Positions 1-8,796 of a stretch of DNA of 64,000 nucleotides are shown here, in pieces. A model generated the notes under the pieces. The model ran no database searches. It saw nothing but the letters and a program-made list of their open reading frames with translations, and was not told the DNA's origin. A program made the translations under genes and the position numbers. Within the stretch, counting starts at the first letter, position 1, and the number at the start of each line of letters is the position of its first letter. The DNA comes from Streptomyces sulfonofaciens (GTDB taxonomy: Bacteria; Actinomycetota; Actinomycetes; Streptomycetales; Streptomycetaceae), in NCBI RefSeq assembly GCF_014656295.1, contig NZ_BNCD01000026.1:39176-103175 (forward strand). Reading direction: 5' to 3'.

Positions 1-1488
1 CGGGTTGTAGCCGAGGAACGCCGCGAACAGCACGGCGATGGGCGGTAGCTGGGAGACGCCCTGGGCCACGTCCTGCGGCACACCCTGCTGGACGAGTCCG
101 TCGTGCATGGCGGTCGGCAGAGTGTGCGAGAGGCCCGCGATCATGAGACTGAAGAAGACGCCGATGGACAGGACGGAGGCCGAGTTCTGGAAGGTCGCGC
201 CCATACCGGCGCCCGCGCCCCGGGACTCGGCGGGCAGCGCGTTCATGATCTCGGCGCGGTTCGGCGAGGCGAAGAGGCCGGAGCCCAGGCCGTTGACGAA
301 GAGCAGCAGCGCGAAGACCCAGTAGTCGAAGTCGGTCGGCAACGCCATCAGCGCGACGAACCCGGCCGCGGTGAGCACCGCCCCGCCGACCGTGAACGCG
401 CGCGCCCCGAGCCGGTCGGAGAGCCAGCCGGACAGGGGTGCCGAGAGCAGGAAGCCGATGGTCAGCGGGATCATGTAGATGCCCGCCCACAGCGGGGTCT
501 TCTCGAAGCTGTAGCCGTGCAGGGGCAGCCAGATCCCCTGGAGCCACATGATCAGCATGAACTGGAGGCCACCGCGGCCGAGCGCCATCATCAGGCTGGC
601 GATGTTGCCCGCGGTGAAGGCCCTCAGCCGGAACAGCGAGAGCCTGAAGAGCGGCTCCGCCACCTTGAGCTCGATCCAGACGAAGATCCCGAGGACCGCG
701 GCGCCGCCGAGCAGGGCGAGCAGCACCAGCGGGTTGGCCCAGCCCATCGTGCTGCCGCCGTAGGGCTGGATGCCGTACGTGATGCCGACCAGCACCGAGA
801 TCAGGCCCACCGCGAAGGTGACGTTGCCCCACCAGTCCATCTTCGCCTTGCGGCGCACGCCGGTGTCGTGGAGCTTGAGGTACGCCCATATGGTGCCGAA
901 GACGCCGAACGGCACCGACACCAGGAAGATGAGCTTCCAGCTCACCGGGGCCAGTACGCCGCCGAGGATGAGGCCGATGAACGAGCCCGCGATGGCGGCG
1001 ATGGAGTTGATGCCGAGCGCCGTGCCGCGCTGGTGGGCGGGGAAGGCGTCGGTGAGGATCGCCGTGGAGTTGGCGAACAGCAGCGCACCGCCGATGCCCT
1101 GGGCGATGCGCCAGCCGATCAGCCAGAGGGCGCCCGCGCTGCCGTCGAAGTACGTCAACGACAGGGCGATGGAACATACGGTGAAGGCCGCGAAGCCCAT
1201 GTTGTACATGCGTACCCGGCCGAACATGTCGCCGAGTCTGCCGAACGTGACGACGAGCACGGCGGTGACCACCATGAAGCCCATCAGCATCCACAGCAGG
1301 TAGCTGGTGTTCGCCGGGTCCAACGGGTCGAGATCGATCCCCCGGAAGATGTCGGGCAGAGCGATCAGCACGATCGACTGGTTGATCATGACCATCAGCA
1401 CACCGAGCGTGGTGTTCGACAGCGCGATCCACTTGTAGTGCTCGCCCGGCCCGTTGCCCGGGGGTGCCGCGGCGGTTATCCGGCTCAT
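1..1488 (-). CDS. MFS drug efflux transporter (DHA2 type), C-terminus cut by window edge
   Basis: Translating the complement of the first 1.5 kb gives 496 continuous codons of a very hydrophobic protein starting MSRITAAAPPG and running off the window. It shows the MFS motif A loop (GRLGDMFGRVRMYN, about residues 83-96) and many hydrophobic helices. The antiporter-like region around residue 130 (RIAQGIGGALLFANS) fits 14-TM DHA2/EmrB-QacA proton-driven exporters in the cytoplasmic membrane. The substrate cannot be told. The start is ambiguous: ATG at 1488, or an in-frame GTG at 1494 that lies 10 nt after GGAAGGAG. No regulator lies next to it inside the window. An AT-richer stretch at about 1553-1590 probably carries its promoter. 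The family call is firm; drug specificity is not. Confidence 0.9.
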   Translation of the reverse strand, partial: MSRITAAAPPGNGPGEHYKWIALSNTTLGVLMVMINQSIVLIALPDIFRGIDLDPLDPANTSYLLWMLMGFMVVTAVLVVTFGRLGDMFGRVRMYNMGFAAFTVCSIALSLTYFDGSAGALWLIGWRIAQGIGGALLFANSTAILTDAFPAHQRGTALGINSIAAIAGSFIGLILGGVLAPVSWKLIFLVSVPFGVFGTIWAYLKLHDTGVRRKAKMDWWGNVTFAVGLISVLVGITYGIQPYGGSTMGWANPLVLLALLGGAAVLGIFVWIELKVAEPLFRLSLFRLRAFTAGNIASLMMALGRGGLQFMLIMWLQGIWLPLHGYSFEKTPLWAGIYMIPLTIGFLLSAPLSGWLSDRLGARAFTVGGAVLTAAGFVALMALPTDFDYWVFALLLFVNGLGSGLFASPNRAEIMNALPAESRGAGAGMGATFQNSASVLSIGVFFSLMIAGLSHTLPTAMHDGLVQQGVPQDVAQGVSQLPPIAVLFAAFLGYNP

Positions 1489-2231
1489 GCCCACAATGCC
1501 CCTGCTCCTTCCGTCCGCCTCCCACCGCGGGCGGCGGGCACACGGATCAAGAACGTTGGTTGCTACAAGTAAATCTAACTCCTCTCACTGACGTCCACAC
1601 GCTCTCCCTGGTAACCCCTCGCTCGCACGCGCGCGAGGGCGGGGGTGCGGCGGAGGCGGCGGAACGGTGGGGTGGGCCGCGCGGGAGGCCGGGGGTGCGG
1701 GGCGCCGGGGCCCTGTGCCGGGGGCGGCTGCCCCGCTCGTGGGCGGGCCCTGTGCGGCGGGCGGACCTGTGCGGCGGGTGGACCTGTGCGGCGGGTGGCT
1801 CTGCGCGGTGGGCGGTCCTGTGTGCGGTGGCGCCGGTCGCGGCAGGTGCGGGGTCCGGGGTCGGACGGCCGGGCCCGGACGGCCGGTGCGCTGTCTGCTG
1901 CGGCATGGGCGGCCGGTGCGTAGCGCGACGCGTGATGCGGTGTCGCTCACCGGGCGGCACGGTGCCGCCCACCGCGATGCGGTGCCGCCCGCCGTGCCGC
2001 ACGAGGGGCCGGCGGGGCCGGGGCGCCGGTGGCCGGCAGGGCGTCGGCACGTGCGGCGGCGTGCGGCAGTCGGCGCACGGGAGGGGGCGCGTGCGGGAGG
2101 GGTGAGCGGCGCTCGGGAGGGGGCGGTCGGTGTGGTGAGCGGATCTGCGGATCGGTCGGCCGGCCGGGAGCACCCCCGGCCGGTTCGGGCCGCCGGCCCG
2201 GCTGCCCGACCGGGCCGGCCGGTGGGACGGC
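1489..2231. other. Gene-free stretch upstream of the MFS gene
   Basis: Between the MFS start and the globin stop I see no convincing gene. Open frames on both strands here are Arg/Gly/Pro/Ala-rich low-complexity translations without recognisable domains. The part nearest the MFS gene (1553-1590) is locally AT-rich and is the likely promoter. The rest is extremely GC-rich with short tandem repeats. Confidence 0.6.
1743..1832. repeat. 17-bp tandem repeat, about five copies
   Basis: Units of the type CCTGTGCGGCGGGTGGA recur exactly 17 bp apart (starts at 1749, 1766, 1783, then degenerate copies to about 1832). The period is not a multiple of three, so the repeat is probably non-coding. Confidence 0.75.
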
Positions 2232-2645
2232 TCAGCCGGCGGTGTTCACCATGGAGGCGGCGGCGTACGTCAGGTAGTTCCAGAGCGTGTGCTCGTGCTC
2301 CTCGCTCAGGCCCAGCTCGTCGACGGCGGCCCGCATGTGCCTCAGCCAGGCGTCGTGCGCCGCGCGGTCGACCGCGAACGGGGCGTGGCGCATCCGCAGC
2401 CGAGGATGGCCGCGGCGCTCGCCGTACGTCGTGGGGCCGCCCCAGTACTGCATCAGGAAGAGCGCGAGGCGTTCCTCGGCAGGGCCCAGGTCCTCCTCCG
2501 GGTACATCGGGCGCAGCAGCGGGTCCTCGGCGACGCCCTCGTAGAAGCGGTGCACCAGGCGCCGGAAGGTCTCCTCGCCGCCGACCTGCTCGTAGAAGGA
2601 CTGCTCCTGAAGCGTGCCGTGCGGAATCTCATTCACGCGCTCCAT
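2232..2645 (-). CDS. Group II truncated haemoglobin (trHbO-like globin)
   Basis: A 137-residue 2-on-2 globin that binds haem and O2 or NO; in actinobacteria such proteins are linked to O2/NO handling at the membrane. Visible landmarks are the FY pair of helix B (RFYEG), YWGGP in the CD-E region, the proximal His in RMRHAPF (F8), and a Trp in DAWLRHM typical of group II at G8. Length is normal for trHbO. Start choice is open: ATG at 2645 or the in-frame GTG at 2636 (protein beginning VNEIP), which matches the N-terminus I recall for Streptomyces homologues. It is transcribed divergently from the methyltransferase gene that starts at 2915. Confidence 0.9.
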   Translation of the reverse strand: MERVNEIPHGTLQEQSFYEQVGGEETFRRLVHRFYEGVAEDPLLRPMYPEEDLGPAEERLALFLMQYWGGPTTYGERRGHPRLRMRHAPFAVDRAAHDAWLRHMRAAVDELGLSEEHEHTLWNYLTYAAASMVNTAG

Positions 2646-2914
2646 GGTCTCAGACCGACCGGCCCGTGATGCAGGCCCCGGGAAACCGTCCCGGCCCGCC
2701 CTTGCTGACCTTTGTCTTACTTGGACCACTTTTGATCACATTGGGGGCCTGGTTCAGCCCCCGTGCCCGCGCACACCCCGCGCACGCCTCCCGCGCGCAC
2801 CCCGCACCTGCCTCGCGACACACGCCCTGCGGCGCACGGCATTCCCCCGCGCGGCCCCAGGCGCCCCCGCGCGGCCGCTGGTCTGCCGCCGTGCGGCCGC
2901 AGCACAGTGGAGGC

Positions 2915-3913
2915 ATGACCTCCAACGCCCTCGACGACGCCCTCGAAGGGACGGCCGCCGCCGCGCGGGCCGCGCTGGTGCGCGAGATCGCGGCCGGCGG
3001 CGCCTTCGACGGGGACCCGGCCCTGCGCACCGCCTTCGCCGAGGTGCCGCGCCACCTCTTCGTGCCCTACTACTACGTGGTCGCCGAGCCGGCCGGGCGC
3101 GGATACGAGCGGCTGTGGGGCGAGGACCCCGATCCCGCCCGCCGTGCCGCCTGGCTGCGGGGCGCCTACGCGGACACGGCGCTGGCCACCCGGGTGCGGG
3201 ACGGCCGGCTGCTGACGTCGAGCAGCCAGCCGTCGCTGATGGCCCGGATGCTCGCCGACCTGCGCCTCGGGGAGGGCCACGCGGTTCTGGAGATCGGGGC
3301 GGGCACCGGCTACAACGCCGCGCTCCTCGCCCACCGCCTCGGCGACGAGCGGGTCACCACCGTCGACCTCGATCCGGAGATCACCGACTCCGCACGCGGC
3401 CACCTCGCCGCGGCCGGCCACCGCCCCGCCGTCGTCACCGGCGACGGCACGCGCGGCTGGGCCGAGCGGGCACCCTACGACCGGATCATCGCCACCTGCA
3501 CCCTGGACGACGTGCCACGCCCCTGGCTGGCGCAGTGCCGGCGCGGTGCACGCATCCTGACGCCGTTCGCCACCGGTCTCCTCCTCCTGGAGGTGGCGGG
3601 GCCGGACCGCGCGGAGGGCCGCTTCCTGCCCTCGCCCGCGTTCTTCGTCCCGCTGCGCGGCGGCACCGGGGACACCGTGCTGCGCGGCGAGGAGCCTCCG
3701 GGGCTGGGCCGGCTGCCGTGCCGGGCCCTGGAGGACGACTCCTTCCGGTTCCTGCTGGAGCTGACCGGCGGCAGGCTCGATCCGCGGGAGGCCCTTCGGA
3801 TCTGGGACCGCGCGGCCCGTCCGGCCCGCGAACGGTACGGCGTCACGGTCGACGGCGACAGTGCTCGGGCATGGCTGGACGATCCGAACGGACCGTACGC
3901 CTGGCGGCTGTGA
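2915..3913 (+). CDS. Protein-L-isoaspartate O-methyltransferase-like SAM methyltransferase
   Basis: A 332-residue protein starting MTSNALDDALEG, with GGAG just before the ATG. The PCMT-type region has the SSSQPSLMARML motif (about residues 100-111) followed by SAM-binding motif I LEIGAGTGYN (about 124-133) and an acidic motif II (VDLD). PCMT enzymes methylate isoaspartyl residues in damaged proteins. This one is longer than the classical repair enzyme (about 210 residues) and carries an extra C-terminal part. It could instead be one of the many actinobacterial PCMT-fold methyltransferases of unknown substrate. It stands alone, divergent from the globin gene and convergent with the FHA gene. 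Confidence 0.85.
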   Translation: MTSNALDDALEGTAAAARAALVREIAAGGAFDGDPALRTAFAEVPRHLFVPYYYVVAEPAGRGYERLWGEDPDPARRAAWLRGAYADTALATRVRDGRLLTSSSQPSLMARMLADLRLGEGHAVLEIGAGTGYNAALLAHRLGDERVTTVDLDPEITDSARGHLAAAGHRPAVVTGDGTRGWAERAPYDRIIATCTLDDVPRPWLAQCRRGARILTPFATGLLLLEVAGPDRAEGRFLPSPAFFVPLRGGTGDTVLRGEEPPGLGRLPCRALEDDSFRFLLELTGGRLDPREALRIWDRAARPARERYGVTVDGDSARAWLDDPNGPYAWRL

Positions 3914-4053
3914 GGGGCGGGCGCGGCCGTGCCCGCGGGGCCGGGCGATCCCGGGAACGCATTCGCCCGCCCCGCCCGGCCGTCGACCGCCCTGCCATGG
4001 ACCGCCTCGCCCGGCCGCGGACCGCCCCGCCCGTGCACGGGCGGGGACGATCG

Positions 4054-5322
4054 CTACCCGCGGCGGATGGTGATCGTCGTCCAGGCCCCGACGTGCACCC
4101 GGTCGCCGTCCTGGAGCGGAACGGGCACGAAGGGCTGGATGGGGTCCTCGGCGCCGTTGACCGTGGTGCCGTTGGTGGAGTTCTGGTCGACGACCGCCCA
4201 GGAGCCGCCCGGCTGCTGCACCAGCATCGCGTGCTGGTGCGACACGCCCGGGTCCTCCGGCGGCACCGAGAGGTCGATGTCGGGAGTGTCGCCCGTGGAG
4301 TGCCGACGGCGGCCGATGGTGATCCGTTCGCCGGTCAGCGGACGCTGCTGCTCGGGCGAGTACGCGGGGAGGTTCAGGCCCGTCGCCTCCGGGCCCGAGC
4401 GCTGCATCATCGCCATGAAGTACTCGCGGTCGGGGCCGATGGTGACCGTCCAGGTGCCGGGCGGTGCGTAGCCTCCGGGCCCACCGACCCCGCCGGGCCC
4501 GCCGGGTGCACCGGGTCCACCGAACCCGCCCGGGCCGCCGGGCCCCGGCGGCGGGGGACCGGGCTGCTGGTAGGCCGGCGGGGCACCGGCATGCTGCCCG
4601 CCCGGCGCGGGCGGAGCCGGCGGGCCCCCGGCCGCCGCGGCCGCAGGCGGCGAGATCACCCAGTCGTCGTCACCTCTGCCGGCGGGGGGAGGCGGTGGGG
4701 GACCGGGCACCCGGCCGTTCTCCTGCGGGAACCCGGGGGGCGGCGGAGGCAGCGCGCCGCCCGGCTGCTGCTGGAACGCGGCGGGCGCGCCGCCCGGGGC
4801 GGGTGCTCCGGGGCCACCGGTACCGGCCGGCTCGCCGGGTCCGCCGAGACGGTGCCCACCGGTTCCCGGAGGCGGCGGGGGCGGGCCCGCCGTGTCACCG
4901 CCGAACGACGGCGGCCCGGGCGGCAGGGGCTCCGCGGGTCTGTTCACCTGCGAGGGCCGCGAACTCTGGTACTCGTACGGCTCCCGCCCGGCCGGTGCCG
5001 ACTGCTGGAAGTGCATCGGCGGACTGCCACCGGAGACGGGGGGACGCGGGGCCGCCGGGGTGTACGACGTCGCCGTGTTGGTCAGGAAGTTCCAGCGGCA
5101 CTCCTCGCAGAAGGGCGCACCGCCCTCACGCGGGGTGTGGCACTGCGGGCAGAGTTCCGCCTCGGCCTGCCCCGGACCCGGGTCGGTCGCCGCGGGCGCC
5201 GGCGGATAGCCGTACGCGGCGGGGGGCGGGGGTGGCGGGGGCACGGTACCGGCCATGCGGTGACCGCAGACCTCGCACCAGTCGTCGGAACGCGACTGGT
5301 GTCCGTTCGGGCAGGTCAGCAT
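4054..5322 (-). CDS. Zinc-ribbon and FHA domain protein, distal gene of the glnX-pknG train
   Basis: A 422-residue protein. The N-terminus carries two Cys pairs (CPNGH...CEVCGH) and then a second cluster CPQCHTP...CEEC at about residues 60-80. A Pro/Gly-rich low-complexity linker of some 200 residues follows. A C-terminal FHA domain (about 325-422) shows GRRR, SHQHAML and NSTNGT, the residues that bind phospho-threonine peptides. FHA proteins read Ser/Thr kinase output; with pknG and a PP2C gene upstream on the same strand, this is a likely reader of that system. It lacks the N-terminal ETT phospho-acceptor motif of GarA/OdhI, so it is not a plain GarA copy. Start ATG at 5322. The 294-nt gap to the VWA gene could hold its own promoter. 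Confidence 0.88.
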   Translation of the reverse strand: MLTCPNGHQSRSDDWCEVCGHRMAGTVPPPPPPPAAYGYPPAPAATDPGPGQAEAELCPQCHTPREGGAPFCEECRWNFLTNTATSYTPAAPRPPVSGGSPPMHFQQSAPAGREPYEYQSSRPSQVNRPAEPLPPGPPSFGGDTAGPPPPPPGTGGHRLGGPGEPAGTGGPGAPAPGGAPAAFQQQPGGALPPPPPGFPQENGRVPGPPPPPPAGRGDDDWVISPPAAAAAGGPPAPPAPGGQHAGAPPAYQQPGPPPPGPGGPGGFGGPGAPGGPGGVGGPGGYAPPGTWTVTIGPDREYFMAMMQRSGPEATGLNLPAYSPEQQRPLTGERITIGRRRHSTGDTPDIDLSVPPEDPGVSHQHAMLVQQPGGSWAVVDQNSTNGTTVNGAEDPIQPFVPVPLQDGDRVHVGAWTTITIRRG

Positions 5323-5616
5323 GTCGGCGCTTCCCCCTCTCCTTCTCCGGCCCGGTGGCCGGCGAGTCCGGACGTTCCCGTCGTCCTTGAGCGTGCTCCG
5401 TCCGAGTGTGCACTGCACCACCGTGACGCGAGGCCGGTCGATGTGGTGACGTGACGGCCCTGATGCGGATCACGGACATCACCACGGTGTTGCTGCGGCG
5501 CCGCGCCATCGGTGGCGCGACAGCTATGACGCAACTTCCGCGGCCCCGGGTTCTGCGGATCTCCCGCGGTTTCGCCCGGCCCTCGTGGCCGGGGCGTCCG
5601 GGGCCCTTCGTGCTCC

Positions 5617-6981
5617 TCACCCCTGCTGCGGCTCCCTGGATGTCGACTTCTTCACGCGGACCGTCTTGGTCGACCTGGTCTCCAAGGTCATCTCGTCGGC
5701 GTCCGCGACCCTCGCTTTCAGTCGCACAGTACCTGCCGCGACGTCCACCACGTCCACCACCTTTGCGAGCAGTTTCGCGGTGTCCTCGTTCCCGAGGGCG
5801 CCGGCGAGCTGAACCGCGCGGCCCAGTTTGGCGGTTGCACCGTCGTCGTCGCCGGCCTTGCGCGCGTCCAGGCCCTGCTGGATGACCTCGGCCAGCTCGG
5901 CCTGCCCGGTGTAGTGCGCCACCTGCGGGTTGATCGACGTGGACGCGGACAGGTCGTCGGTCCACAGCGCGCGGACCAGGCCCTGCGCCAGGGTCCGCAC
6001 CGAGCCGTCGTCCGCCGGGACGACCAGCGAGGCCCGCGCCGCGAGCATCTCCTGTCCGACGCCGGCGGCCGGCACCCGGACGCAGACGTGGTAGTCCCGG
6101 GACTCGTCGCCCCAGGAACCGGTCGGATAGTCGCCGGCGCGCGGGCCCGCCTCCGTGCGCCGGGCGGTCAGCTCCTCCACCGCGGGCGCGACCTGCTTCA
6201 CGAACGCGACCTCCGCGCCCATGGGCGTCCACAGCCGCAGCGAGACGTCCGCGACCTCCTTGCCCATCACCGTTTCCATCATCCGGGTGAAGTCGTCGGC
6301 TAGCCCGGACGGATCGGCGACGATGTCGGCGCTGCCCAGCAGCGCCGAGGCGATGGCGGTGACCTCCTTGACCTCCCAGTCGGTGCCGACACCGCGTGCG
6401 TCGCAGGTGAACCGCCCCGAGCAGGCCTCCAGCGCGGCCCTCAGCTCGTCGGCCGACTCGTGTTCGTTGCGGCCGTCGGTGAGCAGGATGCCGTGCCGGA
6501 TGGCGACGTCGGCGGTCGCCAGCAGACGGTCGGCGAGCCGCAGCCAGGTGCCGATGGCCGTGCCGCCGCCCGCGGAGAGCTTGCGCAGCGCCTGCTTGGC
6601 CTGCTCCCGGCTCGCCTCGTCGGCGACGGCGAGCCGGCCCGCGCCCGGATAGACCTCCACGGCCCGGTGGGTGCCGCCGATCACGGCGAAGTGCACGCCG
6701 TCGCGCAGCGTGTCGATGGCGGCTGCCGTCGCCTCCCTTGCGTTGCGCATCTTGGTCGGCGGGTAGTCCATCGAACCCGAGCAGTCCACCATGACCGCCA
6801 CCGCGGCGTCGGGTGTCCGCCCCGGCCCTGGCAGGTGCGCGCCGGTGGTGCCGGTGGTGCCGCCGCCGGTCGCGGTGACCGTCACGATGGCGTTGACGTC
6901 GCGCCCGCCGGCCGGCAGGTATTCGTTCTGGTAGACGTCGACCGCGAACCGCGGTGCGTTCGACTTCGAGAATCTGGCCAT
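5617..6981 (-). CDS. von Willebrand factor A (VWA) domain protein
   Basis: A 454-residue cytoplasmic-looking protein without a signal peptide or TM helix. The VWA domain (about residues 60-260) has an intact MIDAS: DCSGS at 66-70, the Thr in GGTAIGTW, and the Asp in LTDGRNEH. Such domains bind a divalent metal and mediate protein-protein contact. The C-terminal half is charged and helical and may pack on partners. It sits between the PP2C gene (97-nt gap) and the FHA gene. VWA, PP2C, kinase and FHA sets recur in bacterial phospho-signalling clusters, which suggests an adaptor role. Its exact function is unknown. Confidence 0.88.
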   Translation of the reverse strand: MARFSKSNAPRFAVDVYQNEYLPAGGRDVNAIVTVTATGGGTTGTTGAHLPGPGRTPDAAVAVMVDCSGSMDYPPTKMRNAREATAAAIDTLRDGVHFAVIGGTHRAVEVYPGAGRLAVADEASREQAKQALRKLSAGGGTAIGTWLRLADRLLATADVAIRHGILLTDGRNEHESADELRAALEACSGRFTCDARGVGTDWEVKEVTAIASALLGSADIVADPSGLADDFTRMMETVMGKEVADVSLRLWTPMGAEVAFVKQVAPAVEELTARRTEAGPRAGDYPTGSWGDESRDYHVCVRVPAAGVGQEMLAARASLVVPADDGSVRTLAQGLVRALWTDDLSASTSINPQVAHYTGQAELAEVIQQGLDARKAGDDDGATAKLGRAVQLAGALGNEDTAKLLAKVVDVVDVAAGTVRLKARVADADEMTLETRSTKTVRVKKSTSREPQQG

Positions 6982-7078
6982 GGAATCCGCTCCCCCTCAG
7001 GCTTTCCCACGGCGGGTGGGTGGCATCTCTCCTCGCCGGTCGTGATCGTGGCCGCGGCCCGTGCCGGGCCCGGCCCCG

Positions 7079-8794
7079 TCAGGCCGATCCTGCCCCCGGC
7101 GGCGGAGCCGGGAACGGCAGCACGGCCACTGTTACGTTGTCGTGGCCGCCGCCGTCGAGGGCGTGGCCGACCAGCACCCGGGCGCTGTGCAGGGGGCGCT
7201 GTGCGGCGTCCGGGGGCAGGATCGACGCCATGTCGCCCGCGCCCTCCGCGTAGTTCCACAGGCCGTCCGTGCACACCACCACCACGCCGGGCCGGTCAGG
7301 CTTGAACGCCGCGGTGTGCGGCTCCAGTTCGTAGGCGTCGGCGCCCAGCCAGCCGGTGATGGCGTGCGCGCGCTCGTCCGCGTAGGCCTCCGCCTCGTTC
7401 ATCAGCCCGGTGGCGACCATCTGCGCCGCCCAGGAGTCGTCCTCCGTGAGCCGGGCGGCGGGGGCGCTGCGGTCGACGGGTACCCAGTAGGCGCGGCTGT
7501 CACCGACCCAGCCGACGACCAGCAGGTCCTTCGCGATGATCGCGCCGACCAGCGTGCAGGCGGGGGCGTTGTGGTTCGGTCCCTGTGCGTGGACCGCACC
7601 GGGCTCCCCGGCCAGGGCGTTGACCGCCTTCGAGGCGGCGAGGATGGCCTCGTGCATGGCCTGCTGGGGATGCGTGCCGCGCGGCAGGGCCGCCAGCAGG
7701 GACTCGGTCGCCGCGCGGGACGCGGCCGACGACGCGTCGTCGGGCCGGCTCGCCGACGACACGCCGTCGCAGACGATGGCGAGCACGGCGGGCGCGCCGT
7801 CCTGGAGCGCGGTCGACGACACGGCGAACGCGTCCTCGTTGCGGTGGTGCCGGTGGCCGCGGTCGCTGACCGCGGCCACCGCGCCCAGCTCCTGCTCGAC
7901 GTGGTCGCGCTCGCGGGGCTGGGCCTTGCCGCAGTTCTCGCAGTAGTCGTCCCGGTCGACCCGGCCCGTGGCGCAGAAGACGCAGAGCCTGGCCTCCGGG
8001 GCGGGCGCGGGCAGGGCGCCGGGCACCACGGTGCGCGGGTCGGCGGGCGCGCCGGAACCCGGCGGGTCGTCGCGGAGCACCGTGCCGGCGGGCGGGCGGG
8101 GCGCGGCCAGCTCGTAGTCCTCGGGCTCGGCGGCGGCCGGCTGCGGCGCTGGGGCGGCGTTGGGCGCCGAGGCGGGCGCCGGCGCACCGGGCGGCACGGG
8201 CGCGGCCGCGGCGCCGGCCGCCGGGAAGGACGGGGGCTGCTGCGGGGGCGCGGGCGGCGCAGGCGGCGCAGAGGGGCCGGCGGCCGGTCCCGGTGCGGTG
8301 CCGGGGCCTTCGGGAGCCGCGGCCGGTGGCGTGGGCCGCCGCTCGCCGGTGGCCGGGTCGGCGGGGCCCACCGCGTCCTCCGTGTGCGTGGGCAGGGCGC
8401 CGCCGCCCGAGTCGGTGCCGGGCAGGTCCGTGGGCAGATGGACCGGCGCCGGCAGTTCGGAGCCGTCGGTCCCGGGAGCCGCGGGCCATTCGACAAAGGC
8501 GCCGGGAGCGCCCGCGCCGGGAGCGCCGGCGCCGTGCTCCGGGGCACCAGGGTGCGCGGCGCCGGGCCGGGCCAGGCCCGCGGGGCCGGAACCCCGCGGG
8601 GCCTGCCGCGTCGTGCCGGTCCGATCGCCACGGGCGCCGTTGACCGGGAGGGTCGGGCGGTCGCCGACCGCCGCCCACACCGTCGACAGGTCGTACCCGC
8701 ACCCTCCGCAGAAGCGGTCACCCGACTCGACCGGCTCCTCACAGGCCGGGTTGGGGCAGGTCGACCCGGCGGCCGACTGGGGCATCTGCGACAT
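7079..8794 (-). CDS. PP2C-family Ser/Thr protein phosphatase with zinc ribbons
   Basis: About 571 residues. An N-terminal zinc ribbon (CPNPACEEP...CGGCG) is followed by a long Pro/Ala linker, a second zinc ribbon (CVFCATG...CENCGK) and a PP2C catalytic domain from about residue 300. PP2C motifs seen are SDRGHRHHRNEDA, CDGVSS, GWVGDSRAYW, TDGLWNY and DNVTV; the metal-binding Asp residues are present. The product is predicted to remove phosphate from Ser/Thr residues, most simply those placed by the neighbouring PknG-like kinase. ATG at 8794 lies 2 nt after the kinase stop. GTG codons at 8800 and 8806 are alternatives that would overlap the kinase gene, so translational coupling is likely either way. 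Confidence 0.9.
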   Translation of the reverse strand: MSQMPQSAAGSTCPNPACEEPVESGDRFCGGCGYDLSTVWAAVGDRPTLPVNGARGDRTGTTRQAPRGSGPAGLARPGAAHPGAPEHGAGAPGAGAPGAFVEWPAAPGTDGSELPAPVHLPTDLPGTDSGGGALPTHTEDAVGPADPATGERRPTPPAAAPEGPGTAPGPAAGPSAPPAPPAPPQQPPSFPAAGAAAAPVPPGAPAPASAPNAAPAPQPAAAEPEDYELAAPRPPAGTVLRDDPPGSGAPADPRTVVPGALPAPAPEARLCVFCATGRVDRDDYCENCGKAQPRERDHVEQELGAVAAVSDRGHRHHRNEDAFAVSSTALQDGAPAVLAIVCDGVSSASRPDDASSAASRAATESLLAALPRGTHPQQAMHEAILAASKAVNALAGEPGAVHAQGPNHNAPACTLVGAIIAKDLLVVGWVGDSRAYWVPVDRSAPAARLTEDDSWAAQMVATGLMNEAEAYADERAHAITGWLGADAYELEPHTAAFKPDRPGVVVVCTDGLWNYAEGAGDMASILPPDAAQRPLHSARVLVGHALDGGGHDNVTVAVLPFPAPPPGAGSA

Positions 8795-8796
8795 GT

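Noticed and set aside
103..1572. Long rightward open frame of 489 codons
   Set aside because: It is antisense to the MFS transporter and consists of His/Arg/Glu-rich low-complexity sequence, a common shadow in GC-rich genomes.
4054..5322. GarA/OdhI orthologue
   Set aside because: The N-terminus is a zinc-ribbon and Pro/Gly linker and lacks the ETT phospho-site; length is three times that of GarA.
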